This document shows, piece by piece, positions 25,759 through 36,046 of a DNA stretch of 59,611 nt. Each line of letters opens with the position of its first letter. The stretch's first letter is position 1. This stretch comes from Actinomyces oris (lineage in GTDB: Bacteria > Actinomycetota > Actinomycetes > Actinomycetales > Actinomycetaceae). Position numbers and translations under genes: made by a program. The DNA lies in the NCBI RefSeq assembly GCF_001937445.1, contig NZ_MSKS01000020.1, positions 1 to 59,611 of the forward strand, read 5' to 3'. The notes below the pieces were generated by a model. The model was not told the origin of the DNA. It saw only the letters and a list, made by a program, of their open reading frames with translations, and made no database searches.

Positions 25759-27047
25759 GACAAGAACCCTTCGTAGTGACGCTGCTGCAGCTGGGAGTTG
25801 ACTTCCTTGACGGTCTGAAGACCCACACCCACCATAATGAGGATAGTGGTTCCGCCGAAGGGCAGGTGGTGAGCCAGGTCCAGCCAGATGACGGCGAGCG
25901 TCGGGATGAGGGCAAGGACCATCAGGTAGATGGAGCCGGCCGTCGTGATGCGGTTGATGACGTAGGACAGGTAGCGCACGGTGGGCTCGCCGGCACGGAT
26001 GCCGGGGATGAAGCCGCCGTAGCGCTTCATGTTGTCCGCGATCTCCTCGGCGTCGAAGGTGATGGCCGTGTAGAAGAAGGCGAAGAACAGGATGAGGACG
26101 CCGTAGGCGGTCAGGTAGATCGGGTGCGTCTGCTGCAGGTTCCTCATGATCCACTGGACCCACGCGCTTCTGTCATCACCAAAGCCGGCGATGAGCTGGG
26201 GCATGGCCAGGATCGAGGAGGCGAAGATGACGGGGATGACGCCGGCGGTGTTGATCTTGACCGGGATGTAGGTGGTCGACCCGCCGTACTGACGGCGCCC
26301 GATCATCCGCTTGGCGTACTGCACGGGGATGCGCCGCTGGGCCTGCTCGATGTAGACGACCGCGAGGGTGGCCAGGAGGACGACGGCCACGATGATGGCG
26401 AAGTTGGTCGCACCGTTGTTGCCTCCGGCGATGGAGAACATGTTGGAGGGGAACTGGGCCACGATGGAGGTGAAGATGAGCAGCGACATGCCGTTGCCGA
26501 TGCCGCGCTCGGTGATGAGCTCGCCCAGCCACATGATGAGGCCGGTGCCGGCGGTCATCGTGATGATGATGAGCAGCAGGGTGACCACCGAGCCGTCGGG
26601 CAGAACCGGCTTGTTGCAAGTCGGGAAGAGCTTGCCGCTCTTGGCCGTGGCCACGATGGTGCTGGACTGGAGCAGCCCCAGGCCGATGGTGAGGTAGCGG
26701 GTGTACTCGGTGAGCTTGGCGGTGCCCGCCTGCCCCTCCTTGTGGAGCTCCTCGAAGCGGGGGATGACGACCCGCAGGAGCTGAATGATGATGGAGGCGG
26801 TGATGTAGGGCATGATGCCCAGCGCGAAGACGCTCAGCTGAAGCAGCGCACCACCGGAGAAGACGTTGACGAGGCTGAGAAGGTTCTGATCCTCGGCAGC
26901 GGCGATGCATTGCCGGGCGTTGACCAGGTTGACGCCGGGCGCCGGCAGGATGGACCCGAGCCGGAACAGGGCCATGATGCCGAGGGTGAAGAGCAGCTTC
27001 GCCCTGAGGTCTGGCGTTCTGAACGCCTGAGTGAACGCGCTGAGCAC
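25755..27047 (-). CDS. secY: Preprotein translocase subunit SecY
   Basis: The 430-aa channel subunit has ten membrane segments and is the normal length. It starts MLSAFTQAFRTPDLRAKLLFTLGIMALFRLGS. It shows the family regions LGIMPYITASIIIQLL (plug and TM2), ERGIGNGMSLLIF and the cytoplasmic loop YVEQAQRRIPVQYAKRMIGRR (as YIEQAQ here). AGGAGATC precedes the ATG. A 351-bp gap and a strong hairpin separate it from rplO, so secY-adk-map may have its own promoter. It overlaps adk by 4 bp. Confidence 0.98.
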   Translation of the reverse strand: MLSAFTQAFRTPDLRAKLLFTLGIMALFRLGSILPAPGVNLVNARQCIAAAEDQNLLSLVNVFSGGALLQLSVFALGIMPYITASIIIQLLRVVIPRFEELHKEGQAGTAKLTEYTRYLTIGLGLLQSSTIVATAKSGKLFPTCNKPVLPDGSVVTLLLIIITMTAGTGLIMWLGELITERGIGNGMSLLIFTSIVAQFPSNMFSIAGGNNGATNFAIIVAVVLLATLAVVYIEQAQRRIPVQYAKRMIGRRQYGGSTTYIPVKINTAGVIPVIFASSILAMPQLIAGFGDDRSAWVQWIMRNLQQTHPIYLTAYGVLILFFAFFYTAITFDAEEIADNMKRYGGFIPGIRAGEPTVRYLSYVINRITTAGSIYLMVLALIPTLAVIWLDLAHHLPFGGTTILIMVGVGLQTVKEVNSQLQQRHYEGFLS

Positions 27048-27288
27048 TCGATCTCCTGTGGACTCGGGGGTGGGTTCGGCCCTGCGGGCAGCAAGGCGGA
27101 GCGCAGGGGAACTGCGCCCGGCCCAGACTACCCCGCCGAGCTCACCACCCGGGCGCTGAGACGGGCTTGCAACGCGGCTGAGGTGCGGGTTTTCTCACGT
27201 CCCGTCCCGGTGAGCCGGCCCGGGGTGATCCAAGGCACCTCGCCGCCGGCGTGCAGGAGTCGTCTCTCTGTTCGACGTCGGGGCACGA

Positions 27289-27330
27289 CAGACCCCGGCG
27301 GCCCAGGTTTCCCTGGGCCGCCGGGGTCTG
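27289..27330 (-). terminator. Strong hairpin between rplO and secY
   Basis: A perfect 19-bp GC-rich stem (CAGACCCCGGCGGCCCAGG at 27289-27307 with 27312-27330) and a 4-nt loop lie 69 bp past the rplO stop. It would end the spc operon before secY. The rest of the 27048-27398 gap shows no other feature I can support. Confidence 0.8.
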
Positions 27331-27398
27331 TGATCTTGCGATGCGTCAGGACCGCTCCGTCAGGGAGTCACCCCTGTCGGGCACGGCATGACCGGCGT

Positions 27399-27875
27399 TC
27401 AGCGCGTGGCGATGGTGCCGCCGGCGGCCTCGATCTTCTCCTTGGCGGAGCCGGACCAGGCGTCGACCGTGACCGTCAGGGCCACGGTGACGTCGCCGCC
27501 GCCGAGAACCTTGACGAGCTGGTTCTTGCGAACCGCGCCCTTGGCGACGAGGTCCTCCACGGTCACCGTGCCGCCCTCGGGGAACAGCTCGGCGATGCGG
27601 CCGACGTTCACGGGCTGGAACTCGACCCGGTTGGGGTTGCGGAAGCCGCGCAGCTTGGGCAGACGCATGTGCAGCGGCATCTGGCCGCCCTCGAAGCCAG
27701 GACGGACCTGGTAACGAGCCTTGGTGCCCTTGGTTCCGCGACCGGCGGTCTTACCCTTGGACGCCTCACCACGACCCACGCGGGTCTTGGCCTTCTTGGC
27801 TCCGGGGGCGGGACGCAGGTGGTGCAGCTTGACGACGCGCACCTTCTCCTGCTGCGTGTTCTCGGTGTCAGCCAT
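27399..27875 (-). CDS. rplO: Ribosomal protein L15
   Basis: The 158-aa large-subunit protein has the hallmark [38 protein letters not shown] and [19 protein letters not shown]. The C-terminal half ends [18 protein letters not shown] at 27875 ([14 protein letters not shown]) is chosen for the GAGGAGG six bases before it; the 14 codons upstream overlap rpmD. Last gene of the spc operon before the 27289-27330 hairpin. Confidence 0.97.
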   Translation of the reverse strand: MADTENTQQEKVRVVKLHHLRPAPGAKKAKTRVGRGEASKGKTAGRGTKGTKARYQVRPGFEGGQMPLHMRLPKLRGFRNPNRVEFQPVNVGRIAELFPEGGTVTVEDLVAKGAVRKNQLVKVLGGGDVTVALTVTVDAWSGSAKEKIEAAGGTIATR

Positions 27876-27876
27876 C

Positions 27877-28083
27877 TCAGACCTCCTCAACGGTGACCAG
27901 GTGGTGCACCGTGGCAATCAGGCCGCGCACGCTGGGGCTGTCCTCGCGCACGACGGACTGGCGGATCTTGCGCAGACCCAGGGTCTTGAGGGACTCGCGC
28001 TGGCGGTGGGTGCCCCCGATGCCAGAGCGGACCTGAGTGACCTTGAGCTGCTTGGTCATCTGCTTCGATGCGGACTCAGCCAT
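27877..28083 (-). CDS. rpmD: Ribosomal protein L30
   Basis: This 68-aa protein has the L30 core [56 protein letters not shown], slightly longer at the N-terminus than E. coli L30. ATG at 28083 overlaps the rpsE stop (TGATG), so translation is coupled. The next gene, rplO, starts one base after its stop codon. Confidence 0.96.
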   Translation of the reverse strand: MAESASKQMTKQLKVTQVRSGIGGTHRQRESLKTLGLRKIRQSVVREDSPSVRGLIATVHHLVTVEEV

Positions 28084-28790
28084 CACGCACCCACTCCTTC
28101 AGCGGCCTTCTCGGCCTCCTGCTTCTCGGCCTGAGCGCGCTTGTCGGCCTCACCCTCGGCGCGGGCCCGCAGCATGGACTGCGGGGCGACGTCCTCCAGG
28201 GGCAGGCCACGGCGGGCCGCGACGGCCTCGGGCTGCTCGAGCTGCTTGAGGGCGTCCACCGTGGCATGCACGATGTTGATCGCGTTGGAGGAGCCCAGCG
28301 ACTTGGACAGGATGTCGTGGACACCGGCGCAGTCCAGCACGGCGCGCACCGGACCACCGGCGATAACACCGGTACCGGGGGACGCCGGGCGCAGGAGGAC
28401 GACTCCGGCGGAGTCCTCGCCCTGGACCAGGTGCGGGATGGTGCGGCGGATCATCGGGACGTGGAAGAAGTTCTTCTTCGCGATCTCGACGGCCTTGGCG
28501 ATGGCGGCAGGAACTTCCTTCGCCTTGCCGTAGCCCACGCCGACGGTGCCCTCACCGTCACCGACGACCACGAGGGCCGTGAAGGTGAAGCGGCGGCCGC
28601 CCTTGACGACCTTGGACACGCGGTTGATGGTGACGACGCGCTCGATGTACTTGTCGTCGTTGCCGCGACCACGGTCGCGGCGGTCGTTGTTGCGGTCGCG
28701 GCGGCCGCGGCCCTCGCCCCGGCGCTCGTCGTTCTCGCGCTGGGCCGAGCCGTCGGACGACGCGGACCTGTCTCGCTGCGGTGCAGCCAT
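28083..28790 (-). CDS. rpsE: Ribosomal protein S5 with extended ends
   Basis: The S5 core ([50 protein letters not shown]...[22 protein letters not shown]) begins at about residue 48. It follows an Arg/Asp/Asn-rich, disordered extension. A further ~35-residue Ala/Glu/Lys tail follows the core, giving 235 aa against about 167 in E. coli. S5 sits at the mRNA entry and decoding region. Start ATG at 28790, preceded by GAGGAAC. Confidence 0.97.
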   Translation of the reverse strand: MAAPQRDRSASSDGSAQRENDERRGEGRGRRDRNNDRRDRGRGNDDKYIERVVTINRVSKVVKGGRRFTFTALVVVGDGEGTVGVGYGKAKEVPAAIAKAVEIAKKNFFHVPMIRRTIPHLVQGEDSAGVVLLRPASPGTGVIAGGPVRAVLDCAGVHDILSKSLGSSNAINIVHATVDALKQLEQPEAVAARRGLPLEDVAPQSMLRARAEGEADKRAQAEKQEAEKAAEGVGA

Positions 28791-28824
28791 CAGATGTTCC
28801 TCTGCTTTCTCGTCGTCTTAGTGC

Positions 28825-29205
28825 TCACAGCTTCAGGCCGCCCTCGCGGGCGCCCTCGGCGACGGCCGCGACACGGCCGTGGTACTTGTTGCCGCCGCGG
28901 TCGAACACGACTGCCTCGATGCCCAGCGCCTTGGCACGCTCGGCGATGAGCTCGCCGACCTTGTGGGCGGCGCCCACCTTGTGGCCCTCGACGCCCTTGG
29001 CGGCCTCCTCCAGGGTGGAGGCGGCGCACAGGGTGTGACCGATGGTGTCGTCCACGACCTGAGCCACCATGTGGCGGTTGGATCGGGTGACCACCAGGCG
29101 GGGGCGCTCGGGCGTGCCGGAGATGTGCTTGCGCACGCGCTGGTGACGGATCTTGCGGGCGATGGCGCGGGGGTTGCCCTTGCCCCTCTTGATCGAGTAA
29201 GCCAT
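28825..29205 (-). CDS. rplR: Ribosomal protein L18
   Basis: This 126-aa, 5S rRNA-binding large-subunit protein includes [94 protein letters not shown] at 29205 (MAYSIKRGK) is two bases after the rplF stop; a GTG two codons earlier overlaps that stop and is less likely. Confidence 0.97.
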   Translation of the reverse strand: MAYSIKRGKGNPRAIARKIRHQRVRKHISGTPERPRLVVTRSNRHMVAQVVDDTIGHTLCAASTLEEAAKGVEGHKVGAAHKVGELIAERAKALGIEAVVFDRGGNKYHGRVAAVAEGAREGGLKL

Positions 29206-29207
29206 GG

Positions 29208-29747
29208 TCACTTACCAGCCTTTCCGACCTTGCGGCGCACGTTCTCGCCGGCGTAGCGCACGCCCTTGCCCTTGTAGGGCTCCGGCGGACGGATCTTGCG
29301 GATGTTCGCCGCGACCTCGCCGACCTGCTCCTTGGAGATACCGGAGACGGTGATCTTCAGGTTGCCGTCGACCGTGAAGGTGATGCCCTCGGGGGGCTCA
29401 ACGGTCACGGTGTGGGAGAAGCCGAGGGAGAGCTCGATGCCCTGGCCCTTGGCGGCGACGCGGTAACCGGTGCCGACGATCTCGAGCTGCTTGGAGTAGC
29501 CCTCGGTGACGCCGATCACCATGTTGTTGATGAGGGTGCGCGACAGTCCGTGCAGCGAGCGCGAGCGGCGCTCGTCGTCGGGGCGCGTGACCAGGATGGA
29601 GCCGTCCTCCTGGCGGGTGACGCTCAGGGGCTCGCTGATCGTGCGGGACAGGGTGCCCTTGGGGCCCTTGACCGTCACGTCCTGGCCGTCGATGGTGACG
29701 TCCACTCCGGCAGGAACCGGAACGGGGAGCCGTCCAATACGAGACAT
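29208..29747 (-). CDS. rplF: Ribosomal protein L6
   Basis: The 179-aa large-subunit protein starts [37 protein letters not shown]. It carries the C-terminal signature [30 protein letters not shown] that binds 23S rRNA near the factor site. It has the normal length. It lies 21 bp after rpsH and is immediately followed by rplR. Confidence 0.98.
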   Translation of the reverse strand: MSRIGRLPVPVPAGVDVTIDGQDVTVKGPKGTLSRTISEPLSVTRQEDGSILVTRPDDERRSRSLHGLSRTLINNMVIGVTEGYSKQLEIVGTGYRVAAKGQGIELSLGFSHTVTVEPPEGITFTVDGNLKITVSGISKEQVGEVAANIRKIRPPEPYKGKGVRYAGENVRRKVGKAGK

Positions 29748-29768
29748 GGTTTTCCTCCGTTCCTTCTC

Positions 29769-30167
29769 TTACCAGACGTAGGCGAGGACTTCGCCGCCCA
29801 CGCCACGCGACTCGGCCTGCTTGTCAGTCAGGAGGCCGGAGGAGGTGGACAGGATCGCCACTCCCAGGCCGCCGAGGACCTTGGGCAGGTTGGTGGACTT
29901 GGCGTAGACGCGCAGGCCGGGCTTGGAGATCCGGCGCAGGCCCTGGATGGCCCGCTGGCGGTTGGCTCCGTACTTGAGGCTCAGCGTGAGCGTCTTGCCG
30001 ACCTCGGCATCCGTGACCTCGTAGCCGGCGATGTAGCCCTCGGACTTGAGCATCTCAGCGATGTTCACCTTGAGCTTGCTCGACGGCATCGACACGGTGT
30101 CGTGGTAGGCGCTGTTTGCGTTGCGCAGACGGGTCAGCATGTCTGCGATGGGGTCTGTCATTGTCAT
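29769..30167 (-). CDS. rpsH: Ribosomal protein S8
   Basis: The 132-aa S8, a central-domain 16S rRNA binder, reads [44 protein letters not shown] and ends [26 protein letters not shown]. Either the ATG at 30167 or the second at 30161 may be used; neither has an ideal ribosome site. In E. coli S8 represses the spc operon; whether it does here cannot be seen. Confidence 0.97.
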   Translation of the reverse strand: MTMTDPIADMLTRLRNANSAYHDTVSMPSSKLKVNIAEMLKSEGYIAGYEVTDAEVGKTLTLSLKYGANRQRAIQGLRRISKPGLRVYAKSTNLPKVLGGLGVAILSTSSGLLTDKQAESRGVGGEVLAYVW

Positions 30168-30225
30168 GAGTGGGCCTTGGCCCTTCCTCGTCGTGGTTTC
30201 CTCAGCGGACCTGCGACGTAAGTTC

Positions 30226-30411
30226 TTACCAGCTGGACTTGCTCACGCCCGGGAGCTCGCCGCGAAGGGCCATCTCACGCAGGCAGATACGGCACAGGCC
30301 GAACTTGCGGTAGACCGAGTGCGGGCGGCCGCAGCGCTGGCAGCGCGTGTAGGCACGGACACCGAACTTGGGCTTGCGGTTCGCCTTCTCAATCAGTGCG
30401 GTCTTCGCCAT
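30226..30411 (-). CDS. rpsN: Ribosomal protein S14, type Z (zinc-binding)
   Basis: This 61-aa short form of S14 has four cysteines, CQRCG and CRIC, forming the zinc site (C+ form). The sequence [61 protein letters not shown] matches type Z proteins end to end. It sits between rplE and rpsH as usual, one base after rplE. With L36, this makes two zinc-dependent ribosomal proteins in the cluster. Confidence 0.97.
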   Translation of the reverse strand: MAKTALIEKANRKPKFGVRAYTRCQRCGRPHSVYRKFGLCRICLREMALRGELPGVSKSSW

Positions 30412-30412
30412 C

Positions 30413-30970
30413 TCACTTCTCCTTGAAGGGGAAGCCGAGCTGCTTGAGCAGCGAGCGGGCCTCCTCGTCGGTCTTGGCCGTGGTCACCACGGTGATGTCC
30501 ATGCCGCGGACGCGGTCGATCTGGTCCTGGTCGATCTCGTGGAAGACGGCCTGCTCGGTCAGACCGAAGGTGTAGTTGCCGTTCCCGTCGAACTGCTTGG
30601 GGCTCAGACCGCGGAAGTCGCGGATACGGGGCAGCGAGATCGAGACCAGACGATCCAGGAACTCCCACATGCGGTCGCCGCGCAGAGTGGAGTGCGCACC
30701 GATCGGCATGCCCTCACGCAGCTTGAACTGCGCGATGGACTTGCGGGCCCGGGTCACCTGGGGCTTCTGGCCGGTGATGGCGGCGAGGTCGCGCACGGCG
30801 CCCTCGATCATCTTGGAGTCGTGGGCGGCCTCGCCCACACCCATGTTGACGACGACCTTGACGACGCGCCCGACCTCCATCACGTTGCCGTGCTGGAACT
30901 CCTTGAGCAGGGCGGGGCGCACCTCCTCGGTGTACTTCGTCTTGAGACGGGGGGTGGTCTTCTCAGCCAT
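30413..30970 (-). CDS. rplE: Ribosomal protein L5
   Basis: This 185-aa, 5S rRNA-binding large-subunit protein includes [33 protein letters not shown], then [65 protein letters not shown] at 30970 is two bases after the rplX stop and has GAGGA upstream within rplX. Confidence 0.97.
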   Translation of the reverse strand: MAEKTTPRLKTKYTEEVRPALLKEFQHGNVMEVGRVVKVVVNMGVGEAAHDSKMIEGAVRDLAAITGQKPQVTRARKSIAQFKLREGMPIGAHSTLRGDRMWEFLDRLVSISLPRIRDFRGLSPKQFDGNGNYTFGLTEQAVFHEIDQDQIDRVRGMDITVVTTAKTDEEARSLLKQLGFPFKEK

Positions 30971-30972
30971 GG

Positions 30973-31317
30973 TCACAGGTCCTCCCCGCTCTTCTTGGCG
31001 TAACGCACGCGGACGGTGCGCTTGCGGCCGTCGGGACGCACGCCCTCCTCGACGCGGAAGCCCACCCGGGTGCGCTTCTTGGTCTTGGGGTCGACGAGCA
31101 TGACGTTGGAGGCGTGGATGGGCGCCTCAACGGTCTCGATGCCGCCGGTGCGGGCGCCCTGCTGGGACTGCCCCACCTTGGTGTGCTTGGTCACGCGCTG
31201 GACGCCCTCGACGATGACACGGTCAGTGCCCTTGAGGACCTCCAGAACGCGGCCGGTCTTGCCCTTGTCCTTACCGGCGATGACGATGACCTGGTCGCCC
31301 TTCTTGATGCGTGCCAT
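30973..31317 (-). CDS. rplX: Ribosomal protein L24
   Basis: The 114-aa assembly-initiator protein begins with a KOW motif: [47 protein letters not shown]. It includes [34 protein letters not shown]. Normal length. It follows rplN by 2 bp and runs into rplE. Confidence 0.97.
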   Translation of the reverse strand: MARIKKGDQVIVIAGKDKGKTGRVLEVLKGTDRVIVEGVQRVTKHTKVGQSQQGARTGGIETVEAPIHASNVMLVDPKTKKRTRVGFRVEEGVRPDGRKRTVRVRYAKKSGEDL

Positions 31318-31319
31318 GT

Positions 31320-31688
31320 TCAGATCACCTCCGGGGCGAGCGAGACGATGCGCATGAACTTCTTCTCGCGAAGCTCACGGCCGACGGGGCCGAAGATGCG
31401 CGTACCGCGCGGCTCCCCGTCGTTCTTGAGGATGACGGCGGCGTTCTCGTCGAAGCGGATGTATGAGCCGTCGGGACGACGACGCTCCTTGCGGGCACGC
31501 ACGACGACGGCCTTGACGACCTCGCCCTTCTTCACGTTGCCGCCGGGAATGGCGTCCTTGACGGTGGCGACGATCGTGTCGCCGATACCCGCATAGCGCC
31601 GACCCGATCCACCGAGAACACGGATGCAAAGGATCTCCTTGGCACCGGTGTTGTCGGCGACCTTCAGTCGCGACTCCTGCTGGATCAT
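31320..31688 (-). CDS. rplN: Ribosomal protein L14
   Basis: The 122-aa protein is highly conserved: [87 protein letters not shown]. It is the first gene of the spc operon. ACAGGAGAAC precedes the ATG. The 711 bp upstream contain the end of the S10 operon, two repeat elements and presumably the spc promoter; TAGGCT at the complement of about 31893-31898 is a weak -10 candidate. Confidence 0.98.
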   Translation of the reverse strand: MIQQESRLKVADNTGAKEILCIRVLGGSGRRYAGIGDTIVATVKDAIPGGNVKKGEVVKAVVVRARKERRRPDGSYIRFDENAAVILKNDGEPRGTRIFGPVGRELREKKFMRIVSLAPEVI

Positions 31689-32020
31689 TGAGTGTTCTCC
31701 TGTCGTCGAGCCGGTTCTCAGGAAGCTCCTGAGCCTGGCCGAACGTTCTTCTGGTCTTGCACACGTCTCCCCCGGCCACAGACCGCACGAGGCCGCCCCA
31801 GGGATAGGGGATTCCCGCGATACGCTCTCCCGACAGACACAGGCGCAGACTGCACGAGGTCTCTGCCGGGCGCACCGAGGGCGCGCGCAACTCCATTAGC
31901 CTAGTCCAGCCGCCGTATCGCGCGGAACCTGAGATGACGACCAGGGCCTGTGCCATTGCTCACCGGCTTTTCCCGGGCCTCCTGCACCGACGCCGCGAGG
32001 CACCCGGCCGGCCCGCCGGC

Positions 32021-32138
32021 CCCTGATCGACGACATACCTGTCCGTCGAGGACTGCGCTTTCCTGCAGAGGACTGCGCTACGACCATCACCGTTTGCGGG
32101 AGAAGTACGTCCTGGCGGGAGAACGCAGCCCCCGATCC
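32021..32138 (-). repeat. Dispersed 118-bp element, family 3, copy 2
   Basis: Reverse complement of this stretch aligns throughout with 20204-20321, including the blocks GGATCGGGG, CTGCGTTCTCC, ACGTACTTCTCC, CTCTGCAGGA and CGCAGTCCTCG. It ends 16 bp before a family 2 element, so the two make a tandem composite of about 250 bp. Confidence 0.75.
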
Positions 32139-32154
32139 GCCTGACCGGCGACCA

Positions 32155-32273
32155 GACTCCACGAGGGTGGGGATGCACTGGCCGAGGGTTGTGCCTACTG
32201 CACGATGCCCCCACCCCCTTGGAGTACACCCGACCCTCTTCCATTAGCGCCCGACCCTCGTGGAGTACCACGC
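32155..32273 (+). repeat. Dispersed ~119-bp element, family 2, copy 2
   Basis: The element is bounded by a perfect 13-bp inverted repeat (ACTCCACGAGGGT at the left, ACCCTCGTGGAGT at the right). It aligns along its length with the reverse complement of 1881-1998. The internal copies of CACGA- and CCCTC-type motifs could pair in several ways. Confidence 0.78.
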
Positions 32274-32318
32274 GCTCCGGCGTCGGCGCCGCCCCGCGAG
32301 GAGCCGCCGTCAACAACG

Positions 32319-32358
32319 CCGATGCCGCAGCCTCCCGGGTGGGAGGCTGCGGCATCGG
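32319..32358 (-). terminator. Terminator of the S10 operon
   Basis: A perfect 18-bp stem (CCGATGCCGCAGCCTCCC at 32319-32336 with 32341-32358) and a 4-nt loop lie 41 bp beyond the rpsQ stop on the minus strand. No T-tract follows. It cleanly separates the S10 operon from rplN. Confidence 0.85.
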
Positions 32359-32399
32359 GGGCCGTCTCGACGACGTCGAGGGCGGCGTTCAGCCGAGGG

Positions 32400-32693
32400 T
32401 CACTTGGCGCGCTCGAGGATCTCCAGGAGGCGGAAGTGCTTGGTGGCGCTCAGCGGGCGGGTCTCCATGATGGAGACGAGATCGCCGACACCGGCCTCGT
32501 TGTTCTCGTCGTGGACCTTGACCTTCTTGGAGCGACGGAGGACCTTGCCGTACAGGGAGTGCTTGTAGCGCTCCTCGACGAGGACGACAACCGTCTTGTC
32601 CATCTTGTCGGAGACGACGTAGCCGCGACGCACCTTGCGCTGGGGGCGCTCGGTGGACTGCTCGACGTTCTCGGTGCTGGTCTGCTCGCTCAC
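32400..32693 (-). CDS. rpsQ: Ribosomal protein S17
   Basis: The 97-aa S17 core ([71 protein letters not shown]) follows a short polar N-terminal extension. It binds the 5' domain of 16S rRNA. The start overlaps the rpmC stop by 4 bp, so translation is coupled. It is the last gene of the S10 operon, followed by a strong terminator. Confidence 0.97.
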   Translation of the reverse strand: MSEQTSTENVEQSTERPQRKVRRGYVVSDKMDKTVVVLVEERYKHSLYGKVLRRSKKVKVHDENNEAGVGDLVSIMETRPLSATKHFRLLEILERAK

Positions 32694-32935
32694 TTGGACT
32701 CCTCCGTGCTCGGGGCGGTGCGAATACCGAGCTCACGCTCGCGCACGATCGTGTAGATGCGGGCGATGTCGCGACGCACAGCCTTGAGACGTCCGTGGTC
32801 CTCGAGCTGGCCGGTCGCCGAGGCGAACCGGAGGTTGAACAGCTCGGCCTTGGCCTTGGAGAGCTCCTCGGAGAGGCGCTCGTTGTCCATGCCGTCGAGG
32901 TCGGCGGGGGTCAGACCCTTGGAACCGATTGCCAT
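32690..32935 (-). CDS. rpmC: Ribosomal protein L29
   Basis: This 81-aa helical-hairpin protein lies at the tunnel exit. It shows [63 protein letters not shown]. It is about 15 residues longer than E. coli L29 because of both ends. It overlaps rplP by one base (TGATG) and rpsQ by four. Confidence 0.97.
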   Translation of the reverse strand: MAIGSKGLTPADLDGMDNERLSEELSKAKAELFNLRFASATGQLEDHGRLKAVRRDIARIYTIVRERELGIRTAPSTEESK

Positions 32936-33354
32936 CAGACGTCACCACCCTCACGAGTCACGAAACGGGTCTTCATCGGAAGCTTGTGCTGTGCGCGGCG
33001 CATGGCCTCGCGGGCGAGGGCCTCGTCGACACCGCCGAGCTCGAACAGGATGCGTCCGGGCTTGACGTTGGCGATCCACCACTCGGGTGCACCCTTACCG
33101 GAACCCATGCGGGTCTCGGCGGGCTTCTTGGTCAGGGGGCGGTCCGGGAAGATGTTGATCCACACCTTGCCGCCACGCTTGATGTGGCGGGTCATGGCGA
33201 TACGGGCCGCCTCGATCTGGCGGTTGGTGATGTAGGCGGGCTCGAGGGCCTGGATGCCGTAGTCACCGAAGGCGATCTGGTTGCCGCCCTTGGAAAGGCC
33301 CGTGCGGTGCGGGCGGTGCTGCTTGCGGAACTTGGTCCGGCGGGGGATGAGCAC
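32935..33354 (-). CDS. rplP: Ribosomal protein L16
   Basis: The 139-aa protein is near the A site and has the normal length. [91 protein letters not shown] is close to the family consensus. It lies 3 bp after rpsC and overlaps rpmC by one base. Confidence 0.98.
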   Translation of the reverse strand: MLIPRRTKFRKQHRPHRTGLSKGGNQIAFGDYGIQALEPAYITNRQIEAARIAMTRHIKRGGKVWINIFPDRPLTKKPAETRMGSGKGAPEWWIANVKPGRILFELGGVDEALAREAMRRAQHKLPMKTRFVTREGGDV

Positions 33355-33357
33355 GGC

Positions 33358-34179
33358 TCAGGCCTCCGTTCCCTGGTCTGCGGCAGCGGTCTCGGCGGCC
33401 AGCGTCTGCTCGGCTGCCTGCTGCTGCTCGGTGTTCTGACGCGAACCGCGCTCACCGCGGTCGCCACGACGGCCGCCGCGGCGCTCGCCCCGGCCCCGGC
33501 CACGGGAGCCGGACTCGGCCTGCTGGCGGGCGAACTCGCGCTCGGTGATGTCGCCCTTGTAGATCCACACCTTGACGCCGAGGCGGCCGAAGGTGGTCTT
33601 GGCCTCGTAGAAGCCGTAGTCGATGTTCGCGCGCAGGGTGTGCAGCGGCACGCGCCCCTCGCGGTAGAACTCGCTGCGGCTCATCTCGGCGCCGCCCAGG
33701 CGGCCGGAGCACTGCACCCGGATGCCCTTGGCGCCGGCGCGCATCGCGGACTGCATGCCCTTGCGCATGGCGCGACGGAAGGACACGCGGGAGGCGAGCT
33801 GCTCGGCGATGCCCTGGGCGACCAGCTGGGCGTCCAGGTCGGGGCTCTTGACCTCAAGGATGTTGAGCTGGACCTGCTTGCCGGTCAGCTTCTCGAGCTG
33901 ACCGCGCAGGCGCTCGGCCTCGGCTCCGCGGCGGCCGATGACGATGCCGGGACGGGCGGTGTGCAGGTCGACGCGCACGCGGTCACGGGTGCGCTCGATG
34001 TCGACCTTGGAGATACCGGCCCGCTCCATGCCGTCCTCCATGAGGCGGCGGATCTTGACATCCTCCTCCACGAAGTCGCGGTAACGCTGACCGGGCTTGG
34101 TGGAGTCGGCGAACCAGCGCGAGCGGTGGTCCGTGGTGATGCCCAGGCGGAACCCGGTCGGGTTGACCTTCTGCCCCAT
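33358..34179 (-). CDS. rpsC: Ribosomal protein S3 with long C-terminal tail
   Basis: The 273-aa protein has the S3 core ([26 protein letters not shown] domain [63 protein letters not shown]). An Arg/Gly-rich then Gln/Ala-rich tail of about 60 residues follows ([19 protein letters not shown]). S3 forms the mRNA entry helicase region. The tail resembles those of S5 and S9 in this genome. Its start overlaps the rplV stop by one base. Confidence 0.97.
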   Translation of the reverse strand: MGQKVNPTGFRLGITTDHRSRWFADSTKPGQRYRDFVEEDVKIRRLMEDGMERAGISKVDIERTRDRVRVDLHTARPGIVIGRRGAEAERLRGQLEKLTGKQVQLNILEVKSPDLDAQLVAQGIAEQLASRVSFRRAMRKGMQSAMRAGAKGIRVQCSGRLGGAEMSRSEFYREGRVPLHTLRANIDYGFYEAKTTFGRLGVKVWIYKGDITEREFARQQAESGSRGRGRGERRGGRRGDRGERGSRQNTEQQQAAEQTLAAETAAADQGTEA

Positions 34180-34556
34180 TACCGGGCTCCTTCCTTCGTT
34201 GCGGCGTCGGACTTGTCCCCGACGATGACGGTGATGTGGCTGGTCCGCTTGAGGATCCTGCTGGCCCGGCCCTGCGCACGGGGACGGAACCGCTTCAGGG
34301 TGGGACCCTCGTCGGCGAACGCCTCGATGATGAACAGGTCGTTCTCGTCGAAACGCTCACCGTCACGCTCGGCCTTGAACCGGGCGTTGGCGATTGCGGA
34401 CTCGAGGACCTTGCGCACCGGCACCGCAGCGGCCTGCGGGGCGAATCGGAGCACGTTGACGGCCTCGACGGCGCGCTTGCCGCGGACGACGTCCACGACC
34501 CGGCGCGCCTTCATCGGCGTGCAGCGCACGTACTTTGCCTGCGCCTTGGCTTCCAT
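34179..34556 (-). CDS. rplV: Ribosomal protein L22
   Basis: The 125-aa protein lines the exit tunnel. It shows [52 protein letters not shown] and the loop tip [40 protein letters not shown]. No deletion is seen in the macrolide-relevant loop. Start ATG at 34556 with GAGGCAGAG upstream. Confidence 0.98.
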   Translation of the reverse strand: MEAKAQAKYVRCTPMKARRVVDVVRGKRAVEAVNVLRFAPQAAAVPVRKVLESAIANARFKAERDGERFDENDLFIIEAFADEGPTLKRFRPRAQGRASRILKRTSHITVIVGDKSDAATKEGAR

Positions 34557-34587
34557 GTTCTCTGCCTCTCAAACTTTCCGACGTCCG

Positions 34588-34866
34588 TCAGCGACGCGAC
34601 TTGCGGTCGTCCTTGACGTGCCCGCGGAAGGTGCGGGTCGGAGCGAACTCACCGAGCTTGTGGCCCACCATGGACTCGGTAACGAAGACCGGCACGTGCT
34701 TGCGACCGTCGTGGACGGCGAAGGTGTGCCCCAGGAAGTCCGGCGTGATGACCGAACGGCGGGACCAGGTCTTAATGACGTTCTTGGTGCCCTTCTCGTT
34801 CTGAGCGTCCACCTTCTTGAGGAGGTGGTCGTCGACGAAGGGACCCTTCTTCAGACTACGCGGCAT
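34588..34866 (-). CDS. rpsS: Ribosomal protein S19
   Basis: This 92-aa protein of the small-subunit head matches the family end to end: [96 protein letters not shown] precedes the ATG. It lies between rplB and rplV. Confidence 0.98.
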   Translation of the reverse strand: MPRSLKKGPFVDDHLLKKVDAQNEKGTKNVIKTWSRRSVITPDFLGHTFAVHDGRKHVPVFVTESMVGHKLGEFAPTRTFRGHVKDDRKSRR

Positions 34867-34880
34867 GATTCAGGCTCCTA

Positions 34881-35717
<837 letters not shown>

Positions 35718-35743
35718 ATCGATCCTTTACCTTCCGTGGCGCA

Positions 35744-36046
35744 CTAGGCCACATCACCGAAGATGTCGATGGTCCCCTCGCGCAGGGTGACGATCGCACG
35801 GCGGGTGTCCTTGGACTTGCCGATCCCGGTGCGGGTGCGGTGCGTCTTGCCCTTGCGGTTGATGGTGTTCACCGAGGAGACCTTGACATCGAAGATGGCC
35901 TCGACGGCCTGCTTGATCTCGGTCTTGTTGGATCCCGGCGCCACGATGAACGTGTACTGGCCACGGTCCATGCAGGCGTAGGACTTCTCGGAGACCACCG
36001 GCGCGATGATGACGTCGCGGGGGTTCTTGGACTTCTCGAGGCTCAC
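35744..36046 (-). CDS. rplW: Ribosomal protein L23
   Basis: The 100-aa tunnel-exit protein is the docking site for trigger factor and [85 protein letters not shown] is typical. The start overlaps the rplD stop by 4 bp. Confidence 0.97.
   Translation of the reverse strand: MSLEKSKNPRDVIIAPVVSEKSYACMDRGQYTFIVAPGSNKTEIKQAVEAIFDVKVSSVNTINRKGKTHRTRTGIGKSKDTRRAIVTLREGTIDIFGDVA

Larger units (their letters stand above)
31689..32399. other. 711-bp gene-free gap between the S10 and spc operons
   Basis: On the minus strand this gap begins with the rpsQ terminator (32319-32358). It then holds two adjacent dispersed repeats (32155-32273 and 32021-32138). Finally there are about 330 bp leading into rplN that must contain the spc promoter. 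No gene is supported. A gap of this size inside the S10-spc cluster is unusual, since the two operons are often continuous. Confidence 0.65.

Noticed and set aside
25776-27896. A 706-codon open frame on the plus strand
   Set aside because: It runs antisense to secY and rplO, whose proteins are unmistakable. Its Asp/Gly/His/Val-rich composition is what high-GC antisense frames give.
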